A stretch of DNA of 64,000 nucleotides from positions 81,928 to 145,927 of the forward strand of contig CAIMEY010000017.1 of NCBI GenBank assembly GCA_903840165.1, given 5' to 3'. The translations under genes and the position numbers were made by a program. This stretch comes from an uncultured Myxococcales bacterium. Lineage in GTDB: Bacteria; Myxococcota_A; UBA9042. Shown piece after piece: positions 26,437 through 36,608 of this stretch (position 1 is the stretch's first letter; each line of letters begins with the position of its first letter). The notes beneath the pieces are model-generated. The model had not been told where the DNA came from and did no database searches. It saw only the letters and a program-made list of their open reading frames with translations.

Positions 26437-27636
26437 ATGTATTCAAGTGTTCAAGCCCGCCTACAGCAGACGTTGTTGGAGATCGACGCTGCTGGCCTGA
26501 CCAAACCAGAACGCGTTTTGGCGGGCCCCCAGGGCGCCCACATCACGGTAGAGACGGCGCAAGGGCCCCTGGAAGTTCTCAATTTTTGTGCCAATAACTA
26601 CCTTGGCCTAGCCAGCCATCCCGACATCATTGCCGCCGCGCATAGGGCGTTAGATACGTGGGGCTATGGATTGTCCTCCGTGCGCTTCATTTGCGGCACC
26701 CAAGGCGTCCATAAGCAACTCGAATCGGCGATTTCGGCGTTCTTTGGCACCGAGGACACCATCCTCTATGGCTCGTGCTTTGACGCCAACGGCGGGCTTT
26801 TTGAGACTATTTTGGGCGAAGAAGACGCCATTATTTCCGATGCGCTGAACCACGCCTCGATCATTGATGGAATTCGCCTCTGCAAGGCCCAACGATTTCG
26901 CTACAGTCGCGGCGATCTTGCTGAACTGGAACAGCATTTGCAGGCCAGCCAGGGTTGCCGCTCGCGGATGATTGCCACCGATGGCGTGTTCTCGATGGAT
27001 GGCGACATCGCTGATCTCAAAGCGATTTGCGACCTTGCTGAGCGTTACGATGCCATGGTCATGGTCGATGAGTCGCACGCAACCGGCCATTTCGGCGAAA
27101 CGGGCCGTGGGACGCCCGAAGTGTGCGGCGTGGCCAATCGGGTGGACGTCATCACCTCGACGCTGGGCAAAGCGTTGGGCGGCGCTTCCGGTGGCTTCAC
27201 CACGGGACGCAAGGAGATCATTGCGCTTCTCCGCCAGCGTTCCCGTCCCTACCTGTTTAGCAATACGCTGGCACCTGCGATCGCTGGGGCGAGTCTAGAA
27301 GCGCTGCGGCTGATCGACGAAAGCGCCGAATTGCGCCACCAACTTCGGAAAAACACCAAGCAATTTCGCGATGGTATGACCGCCGCCGGTTTCCGCATCC
27401 GCCCCGGCATCCATCCCATCGTGCCCGTGATGCTCGGTGAAGCGAAGTTGGCCCAGGACATGGCCAAGGACCTTCTGGCAGAAGGCATCTACGTGATTGG
27501 CTTTTCCTTTCCGGTTGTTGCGCATGGGCAGGCGCGGATTCGCGTGCAGCTATCGGCCGCCCATACCGCTGCACATGTCGCCAAGGCAGTGGACGCCTTT
27601 ATTCGAGTGGGTCGGCGCCACGGCGTCGTCGCATAA
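26437..27636 (+). CDS. kbl: Glycine C-acetyltransferase (2-amino-3-ketobutyrate CoA ligase)
   Basis: 399 residues with an AAGGAG box upstream of the ATG. Alpha-oxoamine synthase family: [14 protein letters not shown] near residue 50, [13 protein letters not shown] with the cofactor-stacking His, [10 protein letters not shown] with the PLP Asp, and the PLP lysine in STLGKALGG (Lys245; Lys244 in the E. coli enzyme). Among family members the sequence is closest to Kbl, which cleaves 2-amino-3-ketobutyrate with CoA to glycine and acetyl-CoA in threonine breakdown. A threonine dehydrogenase gene is not adjacent here. Product glycine could feed the glycine cleavage P-protein encoded at 52409. Confidence 0.93.
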   Translation: MYSSVQARLQQTLLEIDAAGLTKPERVLAGPQGAHITVETAQGPLEVLNFCANNYLGLASHPDIIAAAHRALDTWGYGLSSVRFICGTQGVHKQLESAISAFFGTEDTILYGSCFDANGGLFETILGEEDAIISDALNHASIIDGIRLCKAQRFRYSRGDLAELEQHLQASQGCRSRMIATDGVFSMDGDIADLKAICDLAERYDAMVMVDESHATGHFGETGRGTPEVCGVANRVDVITSTLGKALGGASGGFTTGRKEIIALLRQRSRPYLFSNTLAPAIAGASLEALRLIDESAELRHQLRKNTKQFRDGMTAAGFRIRPGIHPIVPVMLGEAKLAQDMAKDLLAEGIYVIGFSFPVVAHGQARIRVQLSAAHTAAHVAKAVDAFIRVGRRHGVVA

Positions 27637-27776
27637 ACGATTGCCATTCATGAACTTATCGGCGCAACGCTTGCCTCGGGGCCGGGCATTGGGCACATGT
27701 AGGTGCGCTTGCGCGGACCCTTGAGGCAATCGCCCAGCAAAATCGATAAAATACTCATCATTTCAAGGAGATCTCC

Positions 27777-28274
27777 ATGGCTCAAATTACTTTTCGTGGC
27801 AGCCCCGTGCAGACCAGTGGTTCTCTGCCTGCCGTCGGCAGCAAGATTCCGGCGTTCACATTGACGCGCGCCGACCTGAGCGACGCCGTCCTGGCCGATT
27901 TCGCCGGAAAACGCCTGATCCTCAATATCTTCCCGAGCATTGACACCGGCGTCTGTGCCACCAGCGTGCGCAAGTTCAACGCCGAGGCCGGGGCGGCCGA
28001 GGACACCGTCGTTCTCTGTATTTCTCGGGACTTACCGTTCGCACTCAACCGTTTCTGCGGGGCCGAAGGACTCAGCCATGTGGTGAGCCTGAGCGACTTC
28101 CGCACGGGCGCTTTCGGCCGCGAGTTTGGTTGCGCCATGATCGACGGCAAGTTGGCCGGCCTCTTGTCGCGGGCCGTGGTGGTCGTGGGCAGCGACGGGG
28201 TGGTACGGTATGCCGAGCAAGTTCCTGAAATTGCCCAGGAACCAGACTACGCGGCCGCCCTGGCTGCGCGCTAA
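27777..28274 (+). CDS. tpx: Thiol peroxidase, atypical 2-Cys peroxiredoxin
   Basis: 165 residues from an ATG with an AAGGAG box at 9 bases. The peroxidatic Cys60 lies in SIDTGVCATS and the resolving Cys94 in NRFCGAEG, matching Cys61 and Cys95 of E. coli Tpx. Reduces hydroperoxides using thioredoxin in the cytoplasm or periplasm. An additional Cys81 (VVLCISRD) is at a position that is also common in the family. A GATAAAAT stretch about 30 bases upstream may be part of its promoter. Monocistronic by context. Confidence 0.95.
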   Translation: MAQITFRGSPVQTSGSLPAVGSKIPAFTLTRADLSDAVLADFAGKRLILNIFPSIDTGVCATSVRKFNAEAGAAEDTVVLCISRDLPFALNRFCGAEGLSHVVSLSDFRTGAFGREFGCAMIDGKLAGLLSRAVVVVGSDGVVRYAEQVPEIAQEPDYAAALAAR

Positions 28275-28880
28275 TCAGCCAACGGGCGGGCCACCCAGGG
28301 CGCGCGATCCATCCCCTTCGCCAAGCGCGCCCGCGAGAGCGGCTGAGCGAGCAGGCCCGACGGCGATTGCCTGCGCGTGGATGCCCACTCGATCCAGGAC
28401 GCCCACTGGCGCACAAGACGATCGGCACCGTCAACGGCTCGAACCTGGACAGCACAAGTCGCGAATCTTCTTGCGGACCGCTTGACAGTCAGCGATGGCA
28501 CAATGGGGCAAAAGGCCTCGCTTGCATCGATTCCAGCTCCGCCAACGGCCGCTCAGGCGGTTCTAACGGCAAAAAGGTGTCGAAAAACGTTGACGCAGTG
28601 CGTCGGCCGACTTACCCTGATGGGCACGGACATCGCTACGGGGTGGGGGCCCCAAGCACTTGTCTGGTTTCGGGGGCATGTCGGAAGCGCCGGCGTGCTG
28701 GAGGTCCGGAACAAGTGGCGAGGCAGGGGACTGGCGTCACTTGAAGGTAGCGATAAATCAACTCTTTTTTGCAAGTTGTCCTGCGCAGAGATCCCTACTG
28801 ACACCGTCCGCCTATCCTCGGATCGTTGTCTACCCATCAAGTCTATTCATTTGCGGGGCTTGCCCAGCAGAGTGTGTACC
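28275..28880. other. Intergenic region between tpx and the XRE regulator
   Basis: About 600 bases. An open frame from 28377 continues in frame into the XRE gene, but the translated upstream part has no recognisable fold and the regulator has its own good start, so I do not call it coding. A promoter-like TTGACG-N17-TACCCT is at 28590-28618. No terminator is obvious after tpx. Confidence 0.4.
28590..28618 (+). promoter_or_regulatory. Sigma-70-type promoter candidate
   Basis: TTGACG (28590-28595), 17-bp spacer, TACCCT (28613-28618). The same two hexamers with the same spacing occur at 42542-42570 before another gene. If used, it leaves a leader of about 255 bases before the XRE regulator. Confidence 0.4.
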
Positions 28881-29300
28881 ATGACCAAGGTTGAATCCGC
28901 ACATCAATTTGCCAAGCGTCTCGGAGCCTTGCTCAAGTCGCTGCGTCTGGCCCGAGGAATGACCCAAGCCACCGTCGCGGACCTGCTAGGCGACGGCGTG
29001 GCTGTCGAAACCGTAAGCCGCTTTGAACGCGGGGCCGTAGCTCCATCGCTAACGTGGATCGCGCGTTTGTCGGAGATCTACGGTACCTCGATTGACAGCG
29101 TCTATGCTGCCACCCTGCACGAACCGCCTACCGATGAACCGGCCCGCGCGGCGTTGTTGCATTTGGTTCGCGATCTGGACCCCGTGCGCGGCGAAGTGCT
29201 CCTGGCGATAGCAAAAGCCTTTGTGGCTTCGACTTCGCGGGTTGCCCACGCCGGTGACCGCAAGCCCGTGTGGCTGCGCGAACAGCGTTCGGCCGAGTAG
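28881..29300 (+). CDS. XRE-family helix-turn-helix regulator
   Basis: 139 residues from the ATG at 28881. Residues ~8-65 form a Cro/CI-type HTH: FAKRLGALLKSLRLARGMTQ, VAVETVSRFERGAVAPSLTW and LSEIYGTSIDSVY. The C-terminal ~65 residues (ALLHLVRDLDPVRGEVLLAI) are helical and could dimerise; no ligand domain is recognised. It is a single gene ending at a strong terminator 33 bases on. Target genes cannot be inferred. Confidence 0.85.
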   Translation: MTKVESAHQFAKRLGALLKSLRLARGMTQATVADLLGDGVAVETVSRFERGAVAPSLTWIARLSEIYGTSIDSVYAATLHEPPTDEPARAALLHLVRDLDPVRGEVLLAIAKAFVASTSRVAHAGDRKPVWLREQRSAE

Positions 29301-29332
29301 GCAGCGGCGATAGAGCTTGCTGAATTCAAAGG

Positions 29333-29370
29333 GCATCTGCCGGTAGACACGCCGGCAGGTGCTTTTTTTT
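29333..29370 (+). terminator. Intrinsic terminator after the XRE regulator
   Basis: An 11-bp stem (GCATCTGCCGG paired with CCGGCAGGTGC, one G-T pair), an 8-base loop and a run of eight T. Strong rho-independent terminator for rightward transcription; it also separates this gene from convergent guaA. Confidence 0.9.
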
Positions 29371-29397
29371 GCCGCGTTGGCAGTGTGGCGCGGCCGC

Positions 29398-30969
29398 CTA
29401 TTCCCATTCAATCGTGGCCGGTGGTTTGGAACTGATGTCGTAAACGACACGGTTAAACCCCCGAACTTCATTAATAATTCTCCCACTGATTCGCGCAAGC
29501 AGACTGCGCGGCAAATCGGCCCAATCGGCCGTCATGCCGTCTTGGCTGGTCACGGCCCGCAGCACGCAGGTCGCCTCGTAGGTGCGCGCATCGCCCATCA
29601 CACCCACGGACTGAATCGGCAGCAGAACTGCGAAGTATTGCCATAGATTAGCACGCCCTGGCCAGGCATCGATCTCTTGGCGAACCACGGCATCGGCGGC
29701 CTGCAATAGGGTCAGGCGTTCCTGGGTCACTTCCCCCAAGATGCGCACGGCCAAGCCTGGTCCCGGAAAGGGCTGGCGATCCACCAAGGTGCTGGGCAGG
29801 CCAAGTTCGCGACCAAGCAGGCGAACTTCGTCCTTGAACAGTTCCCGCAACGGCTCGATCAGGCGCATGCGCATCCGTTCCGGCAACCCGCCGACGTTGT
29901 GGTGCGACTTGATGACCACAGACGAGCCAGCTGAGGGAACGGACTCGATCACGTCCGGATACAGGGTCCCTTGGGCGAGGAAATCGTAGGCATGGCCTGA
30001 ACCTTGGGCAACCTGCTCGAAGACTTCGATGAAGGTATGGCCGATTCTTTTGCGCTTGGTCTCTGGATCGACCACGCCAGCCAGGGCACCGAGAAAGGCC
30101 GCCCGCGCATCGGTCGTGATCAAAGGAATGCCCAAGCCATCTGCGAAGATACGCTGAACTTCGGCAGCCTCATCCTGACGCAAAAGGCCGTTGTCGACAA
30201 AGACGCACTGCAGCTGAGGGCCGAGCGCCCGGTGCAGCAAGGCCGCCGTGACACTGGAATCAACGCCGCCCGAGAGCGCACAAAGCACTTTTCCGTCGCC
30301 CACTTGTGCCGCGATCGCCTGCACCGCTGCACGCACAAAGCCGCCTATCGTCCAGGAGCCCTGACAGCCGCAGGCGTCATAGGCAAAACGCCGCAACATG
30401 GCCAAACCTGCCGGCGTATGCGCCACTTCTGGGTGAAATTGCAAGGCAAAACGCTGCCTCTGCAGGTCGTGCATGGCGGCGAGAAGCCCGTCTTTCGAGT
30501 GCGCCGCAGCCACAAAGCCTTGGGGCAGTTGGGCCACATGGTCGCCGTGGCTCATCCACACCGGCGATCCTTGACCGACCAGCAAATCCACTAACAATCC
30601 ATCGGGTTGTGCGACAAGGATCTCAGCCGGGCCGTACTCGCGGCGCTGTCCAGGCTCGACCTTTCCGCCAAGGTGGTGGGCAAGCAGCTGCATTCCATAG
30701 CAAATCCCCAGAAGCGGCACATCCAGATTCCACACAGGCGCGGGCTGAGGGGCCTTGGGGTCGTAGACGCTACTAGGCCCGCCCGAGAGAATAATCCCCC
30801 GGGGACCCCAAGCCTGGATGCGAGCTAAAGGTGCGTTTCCTGGCCAGATTTCGCAGTAGACGTGCAGTTCTCGTAGCCGCCGGGCGATGAGCATCGTGTA
30901 CTGCGAGCCGAAGTCGAGGATGAGAATGCGCTCGGCGTCGGGGGCATCGGTCTGGGCATGGTTGATCAT
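29398..30969 (-). CDS. guaA: GMP synthase (glutamine-hydrolysing)
   Basis: 523 residues from the ATG at 30969, preceded by AGGA; the longer in-frame extension to 31068 is not needed. N-terminal class I glutamine amidotransferase domain with LGICYGMQLLAHHLGG (nucleophile Cys) and a later FHPEVAHT (catalytic His/Glu). The central ATP-pyrophosphatase domain has LSGGVDSSVTAAL, and the C-terminal dimerisation domain has RPFPGPGLAVRILGEV and ends in PPATIEWE, the usual GuaA ending. Converts XMP, ATP and glutamine to GMP. Complete and single-copy here. It is transcribed leftward and convergent with the XRE gene; no guaB next to it. Confidence 0.97.
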   Translation of the reverse strand: MINHAQTDAPDAERILILDFGSQYTMLIARRLRELHVYCEIWPGNAPLARIQAWGPRGIILSGGPSSVYDPKAPQPAPVWNLDVPLLGICYGMQLLAHHLGGKVEPGQRREYGPAEILVAQPDGLLVDLLVGQGSPVWMSHGDHVAQLPQGFVAAAHSKDGLLAAMHDLQRQRFALQFHPEVAHTPAGLAMLRRFAYDACGCQGSWTIGGFVRAAVQAIAAQVGDGKVLCALSGGVDSSVTAALLHRALGPQLQCVFVDNGLLRQDEAAEVQRIFADGLGIPLITTDARAAFLGALAGVVDPETKRKRIGHTFIEVFEQVAQGSGHAYDFLAQGTLYPDVIESVPSAGSSVVIKSHHNVGGLPERMRMRLIEPLRELFKDEVRLLGRELGLPSTLVDRQPFPGPGLAVRILGEVTQERLTLLQAADAVVRQEIDAWPGRANLWQYFAVLLPIQSVGVMGDARTYEATCVLRAVTSQDGMTADWADLPRSLLARISGRIINEVRGFNRVVYDISSKPPATIEWE

Positions 30970-31205
30970 GAAATTCCTGGCATGAGCTACGTTTTTCGCG
31001 CAAGCACCGGAGCCCATCAGCACATTGAGGGCCCTTGGCTGCCGCGCAGTGTGCAAGGCCAGGGCCACGGCAGCAAGGCTCGTGTGGTGCGTTGGCGGCG
31101 CCAGCCTTGCGAAGTGCTCCGTTGCGCCTAGCTTGAAACAGGGTCGCCCGCCCGGGTGGCGTTTCGCCGCAAGCGGTAGTGCTTAGGATTCCTTGAGGAG
31201 TTCCC

Positions 31206-32987
31206 ATGTGTGCTTGGTCCTGGGCTTGGCCTCAGCAAATCCGCGATCGGCACCGCCTGCATGTTGTCCACCACGCCGAGTACCGCTTACCGGTCACGAC
31301 GTTGCAGGCACGCACGGGCTTTGACCCTCGGCGAGCGGACCTAGCGTTGTGGTGGTTGCAGCACGTGCGCGTCGTCCATGGGGACGCGGTGCAGCCGCCA
31401 GAACGCATTTCTTACGCAGCGTTGCGCCAGGTGCACACCGAGGCCTACCTGCAATCCCTGCAACAGCCGGAGGTTTTGGCTGACATTTTCGGCCTTCCTG
31501 CCTGGGATATTGCCAGCGACGCAGTGCTGCAAACCGTGAGGCGGGCTTGCGGCGGAACCCTACTTGCCGCGCAAATTGCCGTAGAGAAACGGGTTCCGGT
31601 GGTCAACCTCCTGGGTGGCTTTCACCATGCCAAGCCGGCGCAGGGGGCAGGACTGTGCGCGGTCAACGACATCGCTGTGGCGGCCTCGGTGCTGCGAAAC
31701 TCTGGTTATTCCGGAAGAATTGGCGTCATTGACCTGGATGCCCACCCGCCCGATGGCACGGCGGCGTGCATGACCCAACTGCCCGGCGCGACTTGGATTG
31801 GCTCCCTTTCTGGTTGCGATTGGGGACCTTTGCCGGGCGTGGACGAGACTGTGCTGCCCCCTGGCACCGGCAACCTGAAGTACTTGGAGGCCCTTGATCG
31901 CCTACTGGGGCGTATGCCCGCGTGCGACCTCGTCTTTGTCCTGGCGGGCGGCGATGTACTGACCGGCGATCCCGTGGGCGGCCTGCACCTGGATTTGCCG
32001 GGGGCCTGGCAACGCGATCGGCGCGTAGCTGAACATTTACAAGGAGTTGCCGCTGTCTGGCTGCCGGCCGGTGGGTATACAGACCGGGCGTGGCAGGTCA
32101 TGGCCGGCGCTGCATGGCAGTTGGTGCGCTGCCGCCAGCCTCCCCTGACCGCGCGAACCGACCCCATGGCGATGCAATTCGCGCGTACATCTAGGCATAT
32201 GAAGGACGAAGCCCTGGGCAGTTGGGGGCTCGACGCTCAGGATGTGGAGGAGGCCCTTGGCCTGCGTCGCCCCGAGCAACACCATCATCTTCTTGGCTTT
32301 TATACGGAGGAAGGCCTGGAATACGGCCTGCAGTCCTTTGGCGTCCTCGATACCCTGCGGCGCCTGCGCTACCGCGAATTTGCCGTGCACATCAGCGTGC
32401 ATGAGCCGGGCGAGCGAATGACGCTGACCGGCCTCTTTGCTGAAGAAACAGAGCCTTGCACGCTGCTGGAACTGGTCGTCGAGCGCAAACAGGACGCCGG
32501 CGGTCCGGTCCTGTACGTCCACTGGCTATCGCTTCGCCACCCAAAGGGCAGTTTTGCCCGTGATCGCTTGCGGTTGCCGGGCCAAGAAGTGCCCGGGCTG
32601 GGCCTAGCCCGGGAGGCCGGTGAACTGCTGGCGCGGATGGCTTCTCGCCTGCATGTTCAGGCTGTTGTCCTGCGGCCGGCTTGGTTTCACATTGCCTATG
32701 TGGCGCGCTATCGCTATCAATTTCGCAATCCCGAGGTGCAGGGCCGCTTTGAAGCGCTGATTCGCGATCTGCGGCACATGCCCTCCCTGCAGGCGCCTGG
32801 GGGCAACCTGAGCCTGGCGCAGGCGAGTCAGGCCCTTGCCCAAGGTCAAATCCTGATTCAGCGTGACGGCAAACAACCCGTTGTCTATCAATGGGAATCC
32901 GAAGAAATGGCCGACGAAGTTCGCACCGATTCCCACACCCAACAAGCCCAGCGGGAGTCGGGATGTATTCGTTTCCAGTTGGCCTGA
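31206..32987 (+). CDS. Histone-deacetylase-superfamily protein fused to an unknown C-terminal domain
   Basis: 593 residues; GAGGAG box 8 bases before the ATG. The N-terminal ~310 residues have the HDAC/AcuC/AphA fold: GGFHHA (137-142, two active-site His), DLDAH (176-180; Asp178 and His180 would bind zinc), GGDVLTGDP with Asp250 as the third zinc ligand, and GGY (Tyr291). So it should hydrolyse an acetyl-amide, from lysine, a polyamine or a small molecule. The usual HHGDG after DLD is altered to HPPDG. The C-terminal ~280 residues have no recognised family (FAVHISVHEPGERMTLTGLF, LHVQAVVLRPAWFHIAYVAR). Divergent from guaA. Confidence 0.85.
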   Translation: MCAWSWAWPQQIRDRHRLHVVHHAEYRLPVTTLQARTGFDPRRADLALWWLQHVRVVHGDAVQPPERISYAALRQVHTEAYLQSLQQPEVLADIFGLPAWDIASDAVLQTVRRACGGTLLAAQIAVEKRVPVVNLLGGFHHAKPAQGAGLCAVNDIAVAASVLRNSGYSGRIGVIDLDAHPPDGTAACMTQLPGATWIGSLSGCDWGPLPGVDETVLPPGTGNLKYLEALDRLLGRMPACDLVFVLAGGDVLTGDPVGGLHLDLPGAWQRDRRVAEHLQGVAAVWLPAGGYTDRAWQVMAGAAWQLVRCRQPPLTARTDPMAMQFARTSRHMKDEALGSWGLDAQDVEEALGLRRPEQHHHLLGFYTEEGLEYGLQSFGVLDTLRRLRYREFAVHISVHEPGERMTLTGLFAEETEPCTLLELVVERKQDAGGPVLYVHWLSLRHPKGSFARDRLRLPGQEVPGLGLAREAGELLARMASRLHVQAVVLRPAWFHIAYVARYRYQFRNPEVQGRFEALIRDLRHMPSLQAPGGNLSLAQASQALAQGQILIQRDGKQPVVYQWESEEMADEVRTDSHTQQAQRESGCIRFQLA

Positions 32988-33059
32988 GTCCAGCAACGCA
33001 GGCCTGCCCAAAGCCGAGTCGCCGTGGCATACTACCCGGCGCTTGGCAGCGGAGGCCGC

Positions 33060-33950
33060 ATGTCCCGACCATCTGACAGCGCAATACCCAATCTTTTCCA
33101 TAAGGGAACCGGCCGCGACGGTCGGGTCTTCATTGTCTCGGACTCCTTGGGCGAAACAGCGGAACTCGTTGCGCGCGCAGCACTTTCGCAGTTTGGCGGC
33201 TCTGATGTCGAGATCTTGCGCTTTCCCATGATCTCGTCGCCGGACAACGTCGAGCCGATCGTCAATCAGGCGACGGAGCGGCCAACCCTGGTTGTCTACA
33301 CGCTTATCCGCCCCGACGTCCAAGAGAAAATGGTCCAGCTTTGCGAAAAGCGAGGCGTCATCGCCGTCGACATCATGGGCCCGATGCTCAGCGGTTTCAT
33401 TCAGGTTTTGGGCCGCGCGCCCGTGCTCCGGCCGGGCCTCATCCACCAACTCGACGAACACTATTTCAAGCGCGTAGAATGCGTTGAATTTGCAGTGAAA
33501 TACGACGACGCCAAGGATGCACGCGGCTTTCTGCAGGCAGACATCGTCCTAGTCGGCGTGTCGCGCTGCTCCAAAACGCCTGTTTCCATGTACTTAGCCA
33601 ATCGCCTGTACCGCGTCGCCAACCTCCCCCTTGTGCCAGAATTCCCTGTGCCCAAGCAGATTTACGATGTGCCCCGTGAACGGATCGTCGGTTTGCGTGT
33701 CGATCCGGACAAGTTGGTGCAAATCCGCCAAGAACGGGTCAAGACGATGGGCGCCCGCGAGAGGCACTACGCCGAAATTGATAGAATTCTCGAAGAGTTG
33801 AGCCACGCCGAAGAAGTGTTTGCCAAGCTCGGCTGTCCCGTCGTCGATGCCACCAACAAAGCCGTGGAAGAAACGGCTGTTCGCGTTCTCGAGTTCATCC
33901 ACCGCCGCGACCCGCACGGTCGAGCGCTGGCGCACCAACAAGGAGAATAA
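33060..33950 (+). CDS. Pyruvate,phosphate dikinase regulatory protein (bifunctional kinase/pyrophosphorylase)
   Basis: 296 residues from the ATG at 33060, with a GGAGG box 5 bases upstream. DUF299/PDRP family: N-terminal [20 protein letters not shown], central P-loop GVSRCSKTP and downstream [19 protein letters not shown]. Family members phosphorylate, using ADP, and dephosphorylate, by phosphorolysis, the active-site Thr of PPDK or PEP synthase, switching the enzyme off and on. It precedes ppdK by 3 bases, so it is certainly in one operon with its target. Confidence 0.95.
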   Translation: MSRPSDSAIPNLFHKGTGRDGRVFIVSDSLGETAELVARAALSQFGGSDVEILRFPMISSPDNVEPIVNQATERPTLVVYTLIRPDVQEKMVQLCEKRGVIAVDIMGPMLSGFIQVLGRAPVLRPGLIHQLDEHYFKRVECVEFAVKYDDAKDARGFLQADIVLVGVSRCSKTPVSMYLANRLYRVANLPLVPEFPVPKQIYDVPRERIVGLRVDPDKLVQIRQERVKTMGARERHYAEIDRILEELSHAEEVFAKLGCPVVDATNKAVEETAVRVLEFIHRRDPHGRALAHQQGE

Positions 33951-33953
33951 GCT

Positions 33954-36608
33954 ATGACCACGTATGTCCAGGCATTTTCCCAGGGCAACGCCAAGATGAA
34001 GGAACTGCTGGGCGGCAAGGGCGCCAACTTGGCCGAAATGACGCGCATTGGCCTACCCGTGCCCCCCGGTTTCACAATCACGACGCAGGCTTGCCTGTAC
34101 TATGCCGCCCATGGGGTCCACCCGCAGGGGTTGGACGAGCAGGTGCACGCGGCGCTCAGCGCCCTGGAAACCCAGACAGGAAAGCAGTTGGGACACAAGG
34201 CGTTGCCTCTGCTTGTCTCGGTGCGATCCGGTGCGGCGGTGTCCATGCCGGGCATGATGGATACGGTGCTGAACCTGGGGCTCAATGACGACACCGTCCA
34301 GGCCCATGCCGCTGCAACGCAAAATCCGCGATTTGCTTGGGATTGTTATCGCCGGCTGATCCAGATGTTCAGCAACGTTGTGCTGCAACTGCCGATGCAT
34401 GAATTTGAAAAGGCCCTGAATCGGCGCAAGGCGGCCTGTGGGGCCCAGACCGATCCGCAGATTCCAACCGATGTGATGCAGCAATTGGTTAATGATTACA
34501 AGCAGTTGGTACTCGAACTGTCCGGAAAGCCTTTTCCCCAAGACCCCAGGGCCCAACTCGATGAAGCGGTGCGGGCGGTGTTCGCCAGTTGGAACAATCC
34601 GCGGGCGGTGGTGTACCGAAGGCTCCATAAGATCAGCGATTCTTTGGGTACAGCCGTCAATATCCAGGCCATGGCCTTTGGCAACATGGGCGACGATTGC
34701 GCCACCGGCGTGGCCTTCACCCGCGACCCCAACAGTGGCGAAAAGATGTTCTACGGCGAGTACTTGCTCAACGCCCAGGGCGAGGACGTGGTCGCCGGTA
34801 TCCGCACGCCACGGCCGATCATCGAACTGAAAGAAGAATTGCCTCAAGCCTACGATCAGTTGTTTCGCACGTGCGAGTTGCTCGAGGCCCATTACGGCGA
34901 CATGCAGGACATCGAATTCACCATTGAGCGCGGGCACTTGTACATGTTGCAGTGTCGAGTCGGCAAGAGAACGGCGCAGGCAGCCATTCGCATCGCCGTG
35001 GACCTGGTGGCCGAGGGCAAGATCGACCAAACCCAAGCGCTGCTGCGCGTAGAACCAAGCCAAATTGAAACGCTTTTGCACCGGCGCATCGACCCCAAAG
35101 CCAAGGTAGATGTCGTGGCAACGGGCTTGCCCGCCAGCCCTGGTGCAGCCTGCGGCGCGGTGTGTTTTGACCCGGATGAGGCCGAAAAACGCCACGAACG
35201 CGGCGAAAAAGTCCTGTTGATTCGCCATGAAACGACGCCCGACGACATCCACGGCATGGTCGCCAGCGAAGGCGTTCTGACCACCCGTGGCGGCATGACC
35301 TGCCACGCCGCCATTGTCGCCCGCGGCATGGGCAAACCGTGCATCGTCGGCTGCAGCGAAATCGTGATCGATGAGGAAAATCAGCTTCTTCGCGCTGGAG
35401 ACCGCATCGTACGCGCTGGCGACATCGTCAGCATCGATGGCGGTACTGGCCGATTGATCATGGGCCAAGTTCCCTTGATTGAAGCGCAATTGTCCAAGGA
35501 AGTGCAAACGCTGCTGCAGTGGGCGGATGCAGCCAAGGTTCTTGGCGTTCGGGCCAACGCCGACACACCGGCCGATGCGCAACGGGCGCGCGACTTTGGC
35601 GCTCAGGGCATAGGCCTGTGTCGCACCGAGCACATGTTCGGCCAAGGCGGCCACCATCCCGAGCGCATGGCTGTAGTACAGCAGATGATCCTCGCGGAAA
35701 CATTGGAAGATCGCCTAGTAGCCCTGGCGGCGCTCCAGCCGATGCAGGAACTGGATTTCCGCGGCATTTTGTTGGCGATGGCGCCCTACCCCGTGACGAT
35801 TCGCTTGCTTGACCCGCCTTTGCACGAGTTCTTGCCGGGCGTGCTCGAACTCTCGACGGACGTCGCGCGGGCCGAGGCCCTGGGCCAGCCCCACGAAGAA
35901 AAGCTGCGATTGCTACGCAAAGTCAAGGCTTTGGCTGAGACCAATCCGATGCTGGGCTTTCGTGGCGTGCGGCTCGGCGTGATCTACCCTGAGATCTATG
36001 AGATGCAAGTGCGGGCCATCTTTGCCGCGGGCAGCGAGCTATTTGCTCAAGGCATTGATATTCACCCTGAAATCATGATTCCGCTGGTTGGCCACGTCCG
36101 CGAACTCAAGCTGATGCGCGACATGATCGCGCGGATTCATGAAGAAATGCAGCCTAAATTCAGCTACTTGGTCGGCACGATGATTGAAGTGCCACGGGCA
36201 GCCCTGACGGCGGCGGACATTGCCGGTGAAGCCGAGTTCTTCTCCTTTGGTACCAACGACTTAACCCAGACGACCTATGGCTATTCCCGGGACGACGCGG
36301 AGTCGCGCTTCCTGAGCCAGTACGTGGCCGACAAAGTCTTGCCCGAGAACCCCTTTGTCACCCTCGATCGCGACGGCGTCGGCAAACTCGTGCGCATGGC
36401 GACGGTGGACGGCCGCTACGCCCGCCCCGGCCTCAAGGTTGGCATTTGCGGCGAGCACGGCGGCGACCCGGCCAGCATCGCTTTCTGCCATGAAATCGGG
36501 CTATCCTACGTCTCCTGTTCGCCCTTCCGCGTGCCGATCGCCCGCCTAGCCGCTGCCCAAGCCGCTCTGGCCGCCCAAGGCCAAAAAGCAACCGCTTCGG
36601 CCGTCTAG
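33954..36608 (+). CDS. ppdK: Pyruvate, phosphate dikinase
   Basis: 884 residues with AAGGAG upstream. N-terminal ATP-grasp domain (GGKGANLAEMTRIGLPVPPGF), central swivelling domain with the phosphohistidine in TRGGMTCHAA (His451; regulatory Thr449), and C-terminal TIM barrel (GIGLCRTEHMF, FSFGTNDLTQTTYG, KVGICGEHGGDP). Interconverts pyruvate, ATP and phosphate with PEP, AMP and pyrophosphate. The regulatory Thr two residues before the His is the residue targeted by the regulator encoded just upstream. The length matches bacterial PPDK; complete. Confidence 0.97.
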   Translation: MTTYVQAFSQGNAKMKELLGGKGANLAEMTRIGLPVPPGFTITTQACLYYAAHGVHPQGLDEQVHAALSALETQTGKQLGHKALPLLVSVRSGAAVSMPGMMDTVLNLGLNDDTVQAHAAATQNPRFAWDCYRRLIQMFSNVVLQLPMHEFEKALNRRKAACGAQTDPQIPTDVMQQLVNDYKQLVLELSGKPFPQDPRAQLDEAVRAVFASWNNPRAVVYRRLHKISDSLGTAVNIQAMAFGNMGDDCATGVAFTRDPNSGEKMFYGEYLLNAQGEDVVAGIRTPRPIIELKEELPQAYDQLFRTCELLEAHYGDMQDIEFTIERGHLYMLQCRVGKRTAQAAIRIAVDLVAEGKIDQTQALLRVEPSQIETLLHRRIDPKAKVDVVATGLPASPGAACGAVCFDPDEAEKRHERGEKVLLIRHETTPDDIHGMVASEGVLTTRGGMTCHAAIVARGMGKPCIVGCSEIVIDEENQLLRAGDRIVRAGDIVSIDGGTGRLIMGQVPLIEAQLSKEVQTLLQWADAAKVLGVRANADTPADAQRARDFGAQGIGLCRTEHMFGQGGHHPERMAVVQQMILAETLEDRLVALAALQPMQELDFRGILLAMAPYPVTIRLLDPPLHEFLPGVLELSTDVARAEALGQPHEEKLRLLRKVKALAETNPMLGFRGVRLGVIYPEIYEMQVRAIFAAGSELFAQGIDIHPEIMIPLVGHVRELKLMRDMIARIHEEMQPKFSYLVGTMIEVPRAALTAADIAGEAEFFSFGTNDLTQTTYGYSRDDAESRFLSQYVADKVLPENPFVTLDRDGVGKLVRMATVDGRYARPGLKVGICGEHGGDPASIAFCHEIGLSYVSCSPFRVPIARLAAAQAALAAQGQKATASAV

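Noticed and set aside
28377..28880. N-terminal extension of the XRE regulator by 168 codons
   Set aside because: The upstream part has no recognisable fold, and the ATG at 28881 gives a normal-sized HTH protein.
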